DNA from: Hydractinia symbiolongicarpus
Lineage: Eukaryota > Cnidaria > Hydrozoa > Anthoathecata > Hydractiniidae
Direction of reading: 5' to 3'
DNA: 64,000 bases
Assembly: GCF_029227915.1 (NCBI RefSeq)
Contig: NC_079875.1
Span: 24,746,001 to 24,810,000 of the forward strand
In this document: in pieces, positions 22,098 through 34,171 of the stretch
How the letters are laid out: every line of letters begins with the position of its first letter
How positions within the stretch are numbered: position 1 is the first letter of the stretch
Made by a program: the position numbers and the translations under genes
Notes under the pieces: model-generated
What the model was told of the DNA's origin: nothing
The model's database searches: none
What the model saw: the letters and a program-made list of their open reading frames with translations, nothing else

Positions 22098-25000
22098 CTA
22101 ACTACCGCCATATTTTATTTGGCGATAGCAACCTGAGCAGAAACCTTCTGTTTCTTCGCTCCCATAAAATCTGCAGCCATTTACACGACAACTTCGCACC
22201 ATTCTCCTACCCTCAAGAGCGCTAAATGTGCGCATGTCTGATATGGGAATAACTCTTTCCCGAGAAATGTTATTCTCTATTGTCGCGCTATCACGAGACA
22301 CTTGATTCTCCTGGCTGTCTAAGTTAACCTTAATATCGTGCAAGGAGGCGGATCTATTTACCAGTGCATCGGACACAGGCTTTTGTCCATTGTCAAGAGG
22401 AGGAGAAGACCTGAGCTGTGGCACCTTGTTAGTTTGGTATATTCGATCGTAACATTCCACACATAGGTCCAAATAATCTGGCGAAGCAGCGTACCTACAA
22501 CCTTTTGTGGCGCACTTTATCTGCTCTTGTGAAGCTTCTAAAAAACGCTGTTTCGTTGCTTGAATGTAATTCTCAATCATTTCTTTGTACTGTTTAGGTC
22601 GTTCGGATAAGTTTAATTTACAAGCCAACAACTTGGCTTGGTGAACAAACATTTCATTAATCTTACTTAATCCTTTATTCACTGAATTATTTCGCTCGTA
22701 CTCAGGCTGCGAATCTCCTTGTTTATCGAACCGTACTTTAACAACATCAAGATATCGTCTCAATAGATTTACTTTTTCTTCAAACGAAAGTTCGTTAATT
22801 TCCTCTTTTACACTGTCATCTTGTACCAAATCCCATGTACTTCCTGGTTCAATGTAAAAACGCAGAGGGAGTAGTTGAAGATGTCTATTCATCAGCGGTA
22901 TACTGTTCGATAATTTCTCTCCCTTATTGTACATTTCACCATCCGCAGGTACTAAAGCTGAAAAGTGAGATGCATCGTACGCCAACACTAGTGGGTATTT
23001 CAAACACACATCTGGGTTCTTTTCTAATGGCAAGTATATACCACCGAAAGGAATGGGTACGACATCGTTCCCTGCACCATCTTTAAGCATCTCCTCCGCA
23101 ATTATTATAATCGGACGACACAGTAGATTAGCCAGTGCGTAAACATGAATGGATTCCAAACTATCTAAACTCTCCCCCTCTCGAAGATTAGGAACAGCTC
23201 CTCCGATTTCAACGGACGTTCTAAACGACAACTGTCGACTGATCCTTCGCCTGGGCATACCTCCTTCGAATCGTCGCGGTCTATCGGATGTCAGCTTTAC
23301 TACTGCGTTCCACTCCTCCTCCCACTCAGAATGAGAATAAGTCAACCCACCTAAAAGAAAGATCTCAAATCACAACAACTTTCTATATATCTAAATTGAC
23401 CTGTTCAAGAAGAACACTCACCGCATTTCAAGTTTTCTTGCCATAGGTTGTACTTCCATCTCCGCTTCAGTGCTTTTTTTGCTAACGGGTGCAACATAAA
23501 TTGGTGTAGGGACTTTCTTAATGTTAATAAGCGATCATGAAATCCCCACATGCCCAGTGACGCTGCGTGCAACAGACAATTGCCATCGCCTACTGTGGAG
23601 AGAGGAAATAACTTTCTGCAAGCACCAATGTCCGCCCACCAATTGAGATAATCTAAAAAAAAGAAGACTGATAACAACCACTCATTTCACTCTTGCAGCA
23701 GAGAAAGAACAAAACTCACCCGCACTTGTCAGCGTTTGTAAAGTATTGATACTTATGAGGTCGTTTTTAATAAAGTTCGCCAGTTCCCGTGAGAACTGAC
23801 TGATATCTGGTAATACAAAATTTTTTCTCGCCGATTCGTCGAACATCTCGAATTGGCTGCCGTCTTCGCGCTCATTCTCTTCGATAGAGAGCTGTTCGCG
23901 CGCTTTTTGAACGAGTTCCATGTTGGAGACTGAAAAGCCTCGACCAACTTGGCGGAGTGTTCCTACTTTGCGCTCTCTGCGATGCTTCTCTGCTTCAAGT
24001 AAATCATTGTAACCACGGATAGCTAAACAAGAGATATAATACTACATATTACAATTAATTTAAACGGAGGTTATTTTATCAAAACCAATTCTATTGGGAC
24101 ATAAGGCTCTTATTGTCTAATATTTTGGAGATAGGAATGTTGTAAAGGCCAGTGTTCGTCTAAACCGTTCGAGGGTATCATTGTTGTTGCTCAGAGGAAC
24201 GATTTTGAGAACATCAGCGACGACAAATTAATTTTGCATGTTAACCTGGATGTTGTTGGAGTTCTGTTTTTTTGTTTTTTAAACTTTTCTTTGAATTTTA
24301 AGGACAAGTGTTCTAACTTTTATATCCATTTTTTTGTTGAGTTATCCTTCACCAATCTATCTGCATGTTGAAATTAGCTGAACCTTTTACTATAACATAA
24401 AGTGGAGAGCTCGGTAGATAACGTTTTTCTTACAATTTTCTAACGAGAGCTACGCTGTAATCTTCATTTAAAGTGGCCATTATTAAAATATGTCTTCAGG
24501 GAAGAGATGGTTGGCGGAACGCGGAATTAAGTTTGCAAAATGAAAAATTTACACTGCTAGTGTTTTGCTATCTAAAGTGAAACCACAATTTAAAAATTGC
24601 GTATGCCATTGTTGTTAAAAAAATCAGAACTTACGTTTCAAAGGTAAATTCGAAAACCATAATTCTCTTTTATTTGGCATTCCATGTAGCTGAAAGTAAC
24701 CTTATCTTCCGTGGAAAGAAAAATTTGTTTTTTTTTATCTTTGTGAGTTTGATAATTTCCAATATGGCGTCTGTTCAAGCAGCAAAGAAATGATTTCAAT
24801 AATATTTCAAATAAAGTTTCAAATGACTATTTTCATATCCGAGACTAATTTGAGAGTTCTTTGAAACTTTGCAATTCGAAAAACAGAACGCGAATTTTTT
24901 TAATTTTCGTAAAAATTATTTCTGCGGCAGAGCAAACTTTATCGATTTTGTTTTTCAGCGGATGAGCACAAGTTAAAATCTGCTAACAAACGAAAAAAGT

Positions 25001-25385
25001 AAAGTATATAATTTCACGGTGAAAATTTCTTATTTCAAACGTTGAATAGCCACTAAAGATTACAAACACTTTTCAGCAATATTATGATCAGATAAGAAAA
25101 ACTATTATTAACTATTAATTATCGTTTAATTTTTTTTTCTTACTGAATTTTTTTTTTCGCGATTAAAGACTTTTAATAATTTCTCGGAATTTAACTTCTC
25201 GAAACCGCGAAAATTTCTGACAATAAATACAGAGAGAAGGATGACGTACCAGCGGCAAGATTCCAATTATTCGAAGCCAGGTACTCCCTCGCCAGTGTCT
25301 CTTCAATACCAGTCTCAGATGCAAGCTTCCGAACTAAATCTTCTCTGCTTCGTTCACGCTGCAACTTGGGGTTGTCACTGAGCAT
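22098..25385 (-). CDS. OTUD7/Cezanne-like OTU deubiquitinase with two A20-type zinc fingers
   Basis: A cysteine-protease deubiquitinase; vertebrate OTUD7 enzymes prefer Lys11-linked ubiquitin. Minus-strand exons are 25385-25250, 24022-23720, 23652-23422 and 23350-22098, joining in phase to about 640 residues. An N-terminal UBA-like segment (GIEETLAREYLASNNWNLAA) precedes the OTU domain, which has the catalytic Cys in TVGDGNCLLHAAS, GMWGFHDR, IPFGGIYLPLE and the His in YDASHFSAL. Two A20-type fingers end the protein: CATKGCRYAASPDYLDLCVEC and CRVNGCRFYGSEETEGFCSGC. Human OTUD7A/B have one C-terminal A20 finger and a longer linker, so two fingers in a shorter protein is a difference. Domain order excludes A20 itself, where the OTU domain is N-terminal and followed by seven fingers. 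Confidence 0.92.
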
Positions 25386-25714
25386 TGTGCTGTCACAAGG
25401 AGTAACTCTTAATTCTAATCTAAATGAAAATGTCAGCTTGCAAATAAAATACGAAAGCATAAATAAAAAATAAGAACAGCTGGCATTGATATTCCGACAA
25501 CCAACATAATCTATAAATAATTCCATCCTAATTTTAGCTCTAAGTAGGAGAGTGGAGAGTTATCATCCGGCAGAAATTAATCAGCATAAAAAAACAGTTT
25601 TATTTTATAATGCCTATTCATAAAACATGTGCTTATAAAAATATAAAACTTATCAAAATAAATAAATAAATTACAATAAAAGATTTCGTGTTAAAAAATT
25701 AAACTCTATAAAAT

Positions 25715-28700
25715 TTATTCATCGTGATGTTCACTTTCTTTTGAAGTAACAGTGCGGCATAATTCGTCCAAACAGTTGATCCACCTGAAAAAGGCAAAAT
25801 TTATCAACTTTTAATGCAAGCAAAATAATGCAAGATAGGACCTTAATATCAACTTATAGACATCATGTCAGGTCATAAAATTGTCACACAGTATTGATGT
25901 ACCGATATTGATGTCACGTCATAGAAATTGTCACACAGTATTGATGTACCGATATTGATGTCAGCACACCTTAATTTTTCTTGTTCATCATGTGCCATAA
26001 GGACGTATGTCCTCTCTTCTGTCAAGATATTAAATGTCGCATTATTTTTGTCTTGTTTGTGTGCACTCACGTCTTGTACTCCCAACACTTGACTCAGCTC
26101 GATGTACCTAATCAATTTTTCAACATTTTAGACACACAAATAAAGCTCACAACATCAATCAGTATTTATTGCGCATGCGCGTGACATAGTGATAAATATT
26201 CCTGTTGTTGATGAAAATTACAAACAGTTATTATGATGGTGAGCAAACTCACCCCTGTTGTTGATGAAAATCCTGTTTTTTGTAGTAATACAAACAGTTA
26301 TCATGATGGTGAGCAAACCATCGTTTTTTCCAACGACGGCCCAGCGGTCCTCCCTTTACTCCACGTTTGCATAGCCAACCTTGCAACTAGAAGAAGAAAA
26401 AAACGGTTTACATAAACAGTTTCGAAACATGCGTGTCGTTATTTCATAAATTCACCTTCTGTGGTTGTGCGATACTTTCTGGTTCTGTTGTCTTTGTATC
26501 AGCACGATTCTGCAGAAGAGAAGAAAAGATAAATATCGGAGGACTAACTTCAACGTGGAGAGCAGGAGGAAGACTTACAGTGTTCATCTTTACACGAAGA
26601 TTCTGCACCAGTGAATGTAGATCACTAATTTCCGCTTGCATCATTTCCACGTCGTGTTTGTAAGTCCCCAACATGGCGAGAAGATGCGCGTTGCGAACTC
26701 TCAATGCTTCATTCTCTAACTCAATCCTCCTGAAACATTCAAATACAAGTGACAAAATATCTGAAATAAGAAAAAAAAAAGATATTTCCTCAATCTGATT
26801 TAAACTTACATACTTGATTTTCAAACTTTTTCTCACAATAAAATCATCATCGCATACTTGGTGAACAATTTCTTTCACTTCTTCCTTTAACAACAACAAC
26901 AACATAACCTACTTCAAAACCACTGACAGTCAAACAAATATTGCAAACTATAACTTACTCCTACGATCAACTTTTCCAATGTTTCTCTTGTGCTATCTAG
27001 AAACAAGAAGAAGAAACAACAATACAATTTACTATCGTACATCCGCGTTGAGTTATCCTTGTTTTTTATACGAAAGTCGAGCTGTTCATTTCAAATATAA
27101 CCTTTTACCCCTTTCTTGTAATAAATATATCCCCCCTCCAAAAAAATTTGTATCAAGGTGGAATTTGGCCTACACATAACTCATATCTCATGACTCACTG
27201 TTATGTGTAAAAGCCGGGTTCCCTGTTATGTGTAAAAGCCGGGTTCCCTGTTATGTGTAAAAGCCGGGTTCCCTGTTATGTGTAAAAGCCGTATAACTCC
27301 TGAACGAACGGACTATAACATGAATATTACGATAATAAGTCAACACAAAACGATATGAAAGCCATATGTACCTTTTCTTGTATTCCGAACACCAAGCGCT
27401 GACGAGGAGGGCATACTTCCAAAACGTGTTAATGTCGCATTGTCAGCGCGTTTCAACTCTTCAAGCATTAGAGTTCGTCTTCTGCAGAAATATAACACTG
27501 TTTTCGTTAGAAAGTAGTAAGGCTGAAGAGAAGAAGAATTAAAAATGAATATGTCTATATATTACTGCACAGCTCTTTCTTGGAGTACGTCAGTATGCCA
27601 AATAGTTTCATCGTCACTATCACTGATGTGACTGAAATTGCTTTCAATGTCCGAATCACTACGAAAAAAGTAAACAAGTCTAGTTAAAAAAAACATTTGA
27701 TGAAGCAAGTGAAACATATTCAACAAGGCTAGTTAAGAATTCTCAACAAGGCTAGTTAAACATTTAACGAGGCTAGTTAAATGTTTTCAACAAGGCTAGT
27801 TGAAAACAACAAACAAGGCTAGTTTAAACATTTAACGAGGCTAGCTAAGAACATTCAACGAGGCTATGTAAAAACATTCAACGAGGCTAGATTAAAAGAA
27901 TCGACGAGGACATATATTCGAGGTTTCGATAGACATGTATTTAGCTAAAGAACATTTGTAGATTCGAAGTTTCAAGAGCTTCATGATCATACCTTTCAAA
28001 TCCTGTCTTTAAGTATTCACAAGATATATCGACGGTTAGACTGACTTGTCGTACCATTTTAGAGAGAGGTTTCAAATCAATCATTTTGGTTTCACAATGT
28101 AGTTCGCTAAAAATATACATTTTTGTTTTAAAATTCATGTATCTTTTCCTAATGTTTTTTTTTTGATGAAATTAGTTTTACGAAAAAGATTACCTTTCAC
28201 TTTCAAGAAGTGCAAAATCAGCAATATTAAATGAGTGAGTGGCTAAACGCTTTAAGGACAGTCCAGCAGTCTAAAAAATGGCGAGCGTCAATAAATTTTG
28301 TATGAAGACAAATAAAACTAAAGTTCGAAATTTGTTACCCACTTCTTCCAACTGTAATGTATAAACCTTGCCTTCAAACTCTCCACTGTTCTACAAAAAT
28401 AAACAGACGACCATACAAACATCAAAGTACTGTGGCTGGATGAAGAGATAGATAAAACAACAGTAGTCACCTTGTGAAGAGTCACAAACATAGACTGCGG
28501 TGTCAAATCTTCGAATGTCAACACCTCTTCAGTGCGCTCATTGAAAGGCTGTTGTGAAAAAAATATTTAGCACGATATTAATAAAAATGTTTCAACAAAT
28601 ATAAACAGAAATAATTGGGAAAAACTTGCCAGTGGAAAATGTTTCAAGCGTTCTCCACGTTTCCATGTTATTTGTAAAGATGGCGACGACCTAAACAACA

Positions 28701-29656
28701 ATAGTGTATTTTGTAAAAATTTTTAGCCTGACCAAGCCAGCTAAATTGAAAGCCACAAAGGATGTAATGATATCTAAATTAGGCCATCATTCTTATCTTA
28801 CCATTCTCATTTTATCAAAATAATTTATTGAAAAACTCCCAATCTTACCTTATTTAACGAAGTTGTATCTTTTAATTTTTTTAAATCTTAGAACTCTCTT
28901 CTTATTAGAAGGGAGTTCCAAGTGTTGCAGAAACCTGCATTTTTATCCGTTTTCTTATTTATTAATCTGCTCAAAATCGAAAATAAATTGTGATATGCTA
29001 CTTACCAGATTTCAAATTAAAATTATTTAAAAAAATTATTTAATCTTATTTCAAAATTAATTCTATTTAATTGTTTTTCTTGGATTTTTGGCTGATAATA
29101 TAAAAAGAACTGTATTCATTGAGATTTTCCTAAGGACAGGATTAAAAAATTTTACTTCTATATAAATGACTGAATACTAAGACAATCGTAGAAAAGAAAG
29201 ATAACTCAATTCATGTAACGTAAATTCATAAATTCATTCAAATGATAACACTGTATACTCTTCGCACAAGCATATAATGCAAAACAGTAAAAATTAAATT
29301 GACCTTTTTAAGTTGCAAATTAACTTCAAAGGTATTTCTGTTTTTATTTGCTTTTAAGAATCAAAAAGTGATGTAAATTACTAATTCAAATTAACGGTAA
29401 AGGGCACTTTGTTTTAACTTGTTAGTATAATGTTAAAATTACAAGAAAAAGTCTTCTCTTTTATTCTATTCTACCCATAATTTTTTTATGATCAAGTGTT
29501 AAAATGATAGAAAAATCCTCCCTGCTGAATATTTTGTTATAGGATAGTTGGTTTTACAAAAAGTACTTACCAACTGCTGGCTGCATAAATGACACACTTC
29601 TTTATGAGAAAAGTGAAACAAAATTTGACAGCTTCATTTTTCTCCGCATCCGCCAT
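25715..29656 (-). CDS. NT-C2, coiled-coil and PH domain protein
   Basis: Fifteen minus-strand exons join in phase to 440 residues: 29656-29571, 28690-28630, 28548-28471, 28390-28343, 28270-28194, 28106-27993, 27658-27566, 27481-27372, 26996-26959, 26884-26814, 26729-26579, 26509-26456, 26386-26253, 26107-25970 and 25784-25715. Residues 1 to about 150 resemble an NT-C2 (EEIG1/EHBP1-type) domain: a W-rich first strand, ITWKRG, SMFVTLHK, and IDLKPLSKMVRQVSLTVDIS. An acidic Ser/Asp segment and a coiled coil follow. The C-terminal PH domain has QGWLCKRG, RRWKKRWF, NCLYYYK and the closing RWINCLDELCR. Exon 2 ends in a GC donor. I do not know a named family with this order. A membrane-associated adaptor linking vesicles or cytoskeleton is a guess. 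Confidence 0.8.
25868..25968 (-). repeat. about 51-bp tandem duplication in the last intron of the NT-C2/PH gene
   Basis: The block containing TTGTCACACAGTATTGATGT occurs twice in direct orientation immediately next to the donor of exon 26107-25970. Confidence 0.8.
26203..26253 (-). repeat. partial copy of PH exon beside its donor
   Basis: On the minus strand the intron just after exon 26386-26253 repeats the exon end, from GTTTGCTCACCATCAT to TTCATCAACAACAGG. About 20 nt that are present in the exon are missing. Confidence 0.8.
27197..27295 (-). repeat. 25-bp tandem repeat (4 copies)
   Basis: A 25-bp unit containing TTATGTGTAAAAGCCGGGTT is repeated four times, nearly without change, in an intron of the NT-C2/PH gene. 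Confidence 0.9.
27675..27900 (-). repeat. degenerate GGCTAGTTAA minisatellite
   Basis: About nine irregular copies of an AACAAGGCTAGTTAA-like motif, spaced about 22-30 bp apart, fill the intron between exons 27993-28106 and 27566-27658. Confidence 0.75.
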
Positions 29657-30379
29657 TCTGATTTATCTGCAATAAATCAAACAGCAAAATTACAAACATA
29701 TATAAACCTATTAGCATAAAAATCTACACTATAAAAGAATTTAAAACTATAAACTACTATAATAGAATTAAAAATATTTCAAGCATTTTCCTTTTCTCAA
29801 TAGACTGGAAAAAGTATGTGATTCTAATGGGTCTGATTGGATAATGTCAAGGATTAAATTATATGCTGCTAGAAACAAACATAAAACAAGAAACACTATA
29901 CCTTGGCTTAAAGCGTGCTACATAAGCATGGTTTTATAAACAAAGCTAAATTTTAAGTGACTCCTTCTATTAAAATAGAAAACACAATACAACCAGGGAA
30001 TAAAAATTTCAGCATTCAAAGTATATTTGCTTATTTGCTTATACTTGGCTTAAAGCATGCTACATAAGCATGGTTTTATAAACAAAGCTAAATTTTAAGT
30101 GACTCCTTCTATTAAAATAGAAAACACAATACAACCAGGGAATAAAAATTTCAGCATTCAAATTACTTATTTAAGCTTTATTAGACTTCTATTTGAAGGT
30201 GCATTTTGCATTTAAGCACATTTACTATAAAAAATCAAGTTTGAAAAAAAAGATTAATTTTGCAATTTAAAAATTTGAAAACTCGACAAGACTTGTTAAT
30301 CTATCAAACACTGGGCTGCAAAATGCCCTGACTAAAGAATTTTCTAACACTTGCACAGGAAGATGCCCCACATGACTAT
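29657..30379. other. upstream region of NT-C2/PH gene with a 143-bp direct duplication
   Basis: Two nearly identical blocks, about 29900-30022 and 30043-30165, share the sequence from CTTGGCTTAAAGC to TTTCAGCATTCAAA. No gene is seen. The 5' end of the minus-strand gene and its promoter should lie just above 29656. Confidence 0.7.
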
Positions 30380-32560
30380 GAAGTATTAATATAGCAGTCT
30401 GACTTTAATCATCCTCATCAACTAAATCTTTCAATACTGCAGCTTCTTGACAGTGGAGCTTCTAAAACTATATGTGGAAAAAATGGTTTGATATTTTCAC
30501 TGAAAGTTTACCATCTAGTGAAAAATGTTACTTCTTCATCTAACATTTATTAATTTGGTGATGGAAAGAAAGTTTAATCTACAAATGGTGCTGGCACTAT
30601 CTAAAACAAAAAAATTAGAATCCATACAGATATTGTTGACCAAAACTTTTACTTTCTCTTATCCATAAAAAAAGTTAACATGTTTAATAATTTTTTAAAT
30701 TTTTTAAATGACACAACTCATGCGCTTGGACAAAACATCCCTGTAACAGCCACCACAACAGGACATTTCACCATCAATCAAATAATTCAGGAGGTGAAGA
30801 GTCACAATCAATAACCTTGACCATAACAGAAGATCTTAATAAAGAAAAAATGGCTGAAAAGATCCATCGTCAGTTCACACAGTCTAATAAAATCTGCTGG
30901 ACAACCATCAGTAAAACTGTTAACAGAACTGAAAAAGGTATCATAATTCTGCACTTGATCAACCATGCCACCCGTCTGTCAGTTGCATTACAGATACCTA
31001 ACAAAACACTATCAACTATTGTGAAAACAATAGTTGATGGTGTTCCATCAATATTTGCTTGAACAACACCCTTAAACAATTATTGATGACGTTCGCCATA
31101 TTTGTTTTGATTTTGACGTGTTTCCCATGTGTTTGCAAAAGTTACGGAAGAAGTGATAATTTCTGAAACCCTCGCATTGTATTTTATAAAAATGTTGTGA
31201 ATCTTGCATAGCTCATTCCATTTTGTGAGCATGTATGCACTTTGAGCTGATTTCGTCAAGTGAAAAATGGCAAAAACCCGAAGTTGACCAATACCATTTT
31301 AGCTAATGAATGCTCTAGCAAAGTTCTTGTTGAAAACTTAAAAGCAATTCAAGCTACCAGGAAAGCCTTTGTCAAAGCTGAAAATTCTGCAAGAATTCGT
31401 TGTGCTCTCAACCACAACATTCGGTCTTACTCTGACGCTGTTTACCTAAAACAGGGGATAAAGTTTACTACAAACATCGATCAGACAGGAGAAGACTAGC
31501 AAAATTGTTATTAAAAGAGGGTCAGCAGGTATTGCGGAAGCATAGGTGTAACTATATATTAGAGTATATCCTTGCTGGTTTACACGTAAGCCAGATCCTG
31601 CTTTTCCCCCTTAATACTCAAACAGTAATTGTAGGAAAACTGTAGACAATTTAACCATATCAGATTCCACCTCCTCGTCCAGAGTTTTAGATGATCTTAC
31701 AAAAGCAATAAAACACAACAATCTGAATCAGACTCTGAGCCATATGTTAAAATAAACAACACCACACCAGCTAATAGTAACACCAATAACCTGAAGACAC
31801 TATTGTTCCTCACGCGTCCAGTGCTGATTTATCAGGTATGGATCTACTCAGCTCATCTTCACCAAATCTTCCTGGTGATTTAGACATCAATGCTCCTTCA
31901 TCATTTACTGTTTCACACCCTGCATGAAAGAAATCACATAACCATTTAAAGAAAAATAACATCCGAAAAGTTGTTTAAAAAAATGGCAAATCCATTACTG
32001 TCAAATTGTTATCTAGATTAGAAAAATAATATTAAATAGAGCCAGTCCTGGAATATCTTGTCACCAGATGGTAATGTCACCTCTCTTAAGGTTCAACATG
32101 ACACAGAAAGCTGGACTTACGCTGATCAAGAAATACCTTAGATCATAACCAGAAATTTATCTCCAGTGAAATACAAATGCTGGAAGGATCAAAAGGTGTA
32201 TGAAGACAGCAATGTGTAACCACTCAGTGGGTTGTGACACGAGAACTTGTTAATAGCAAAAAAAATCACTAAAGCTTGACCTTGTGCATGGGGTTTCCAG
32301 AAAGGTCAATCCTTCCACACAGACTAACCAACTTGCTCACAAGAAAGCTTAAAACTGACTCTTACAATCATGGTTGAAACTTAAGATCAATCTATAAAAA
32401 ACAGCATCTTACAAGGACGGCATCTTTAAAGGACAGTGCATTTACGACCTACATCTAGGAACTTTTAAACATGTATGGCCTAGCAGATGCACCTGGAAAA
32501 TTTTATCTACAGGGTATTCTCATTTTATTGGGCAACATTTTGTTCAAACATGTGAAGTGC
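30380..32560 (+). mobile_element. decayed copia-order retroelement (protease, integrase, reverse transcriptase)
   Basis: Broken frames on the plus strand keep the order of a Ty1/copia-type pol. An aspartic protease-like DSGAS lies near 30450. The integrase zinc and core region is at 30817-31050 (HRQF, LHLINHATRLS, IPNK). The integrase C-terminal region is at 31260-31620 (NSARIRCALNHNIRSYSDAV, then GQQVLRKH). The reverse transcriptase start is at 32140-32540 (WVV, KARLxARGF-like, YGLADA). Stops and frameshifts are frequent and long terminal repeats were not found. Integrase before reverse transcriptase supports copia order over gypsy. The copy is dead. Confidence 0.6.
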
Positions 32561-33670
32561 TCTAGGGATAAAGAATGCATAAAATCATAATCATGGGCCT
32601 AAATACTAGTTATTATATTTATATCGTATTTTTATTTTTGCTGTTATCCTTACAAATGAATAAGTCTTGTAAATTTCTTATTCCTAATAAATGACTATTT
32701 ACTAACTTACTTACTATTATGGTCACCAATTTCATGCAGGGTTGGATATAATACAAGGACACTATTTAGAAGTTCGCAAAGCTTTAAAGGACGCAACAGT
32801 TAGTTTCTACATTCTGCATTCTAAAACATGGTAAGCTCCCCAAATACTAACTGCTCCAATAGACTTGCACTTGTAAATATTGCAACATCTTGCATTTTGT
32901 TATTAATGGTTTGGTACCTATTTTGTTGACTTGCTTTCTTGTTAACTGAAGCATGAACTGATGCCATACCACTATCTTTTGTATATGTAGGAATTTTTAA
33001 TCGTTATCCTTACCCATACCAACTCAAAGATCAACCACATGTTTCGCAATTTGATAGACATCGATTACTCATTAATTGTTATGGAATATCACAAATCAGT
33101 TCATCAACAAGAAAAGAAAGAAAGGAGAAATTGATAATATCTTTATCTTTAAATGAAGTAAAAGTATACAGTCTTTTTCAGGAATATTTGAGTAGGTGTG
33201 TGATGATTCGCACATGTTAATCAAGTAACGCAGGCGATGTAAAATGCACGTGCAAAAGATGTTACAGGGCGATACGGGCTCCAAGGTTAATTTTTGATGC
33301 ACATTTATTTTCCGGTAGAAATGTGGCGGACGTTTTAAATCGTAAACCCTAAACACGATGATTGATCGTCTACTGATATAGCGACTCTCTCAATCTTAAC
33401 TTCCTTATAGTATAGTATGCATAACTATACTGTCATTTTTATATTTATTGTTTATTTTTCAGTTCATCACAAGCAAAGGCAAAAATATGCTTTGTTTTCA
33501 AATTAAAAAAAAAACTTTATCCACGTGGCTTATATAAAACTTATTTAGAAAGTTCAGCTACATTTTAACAAAATTTATACAGAAAAAAGAACTATACGGC
33601 ACGTGGGTTTCGTTTTTAAAGGTATAAGGAAAAAACCATTAAATTCTGACCTGCTATGGTTTCCGATTGT
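32561..33670. other. AT-rich interval, nothing recognised
   Basis: No ORF or repeat that I can name. Part of 32700-32850 may be further retroelement debris. Confidence 0.4.
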
Positions 33671-33950
33671 TTTGTCACATGAAGAAATCATCTACAATTA
33701 AATCCATTACAAAATGTCTATTCTGCCTGTAAGTGCAGTTTTGCAGACTTGCTTGATCCGTGCTCCGTTGGTGCTCACCTCTGCAGTAGTTAAGAACCGC
33801 ATGGTTGAATTTCTTGTGTAAAACCTGGTTACCAACGACGAAAGGGACAGGCAAAAGAGATTTATGTCTACGTAGTTATTTTAACTAAGTCAGGAGCCGG
33901 TAAATTAGCTAGGACGGTCAGGTTCACTATGAATAGGCTTTTTCATGGAT
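33670..33950 (-). repeat. inverted second copy of the HAUS1-intron MITE interior
   Basis: The reverse complement aligns with 6110-6390 at high identity, including CTGACTTAG and AACTACGTAGACATAAATCTC blocks. The terminal CAGCCCTGTGAATC repeats are absent, so it is a partial copy. Confidence 0.75.
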
Positions 33951-34171
33951 TAAAAGGACGAGGACCATTCAATAATTCTGAGATCTAAAAGTGTCCAACC
34001 AAGACGGAAATCTATTGGGCGTTTTGTCTAACGAGTCTCCAAATATTATTTCGAGGGCTGCCATCACACGCTACAAAATGGATTTTATAAGTTGATTCTA
34101 AAAACTCAATATTTATTTTTCAGGCGTGCGAATAATCACACGCCTGAAACGATTTAGGCGGTTGCCAAGGT

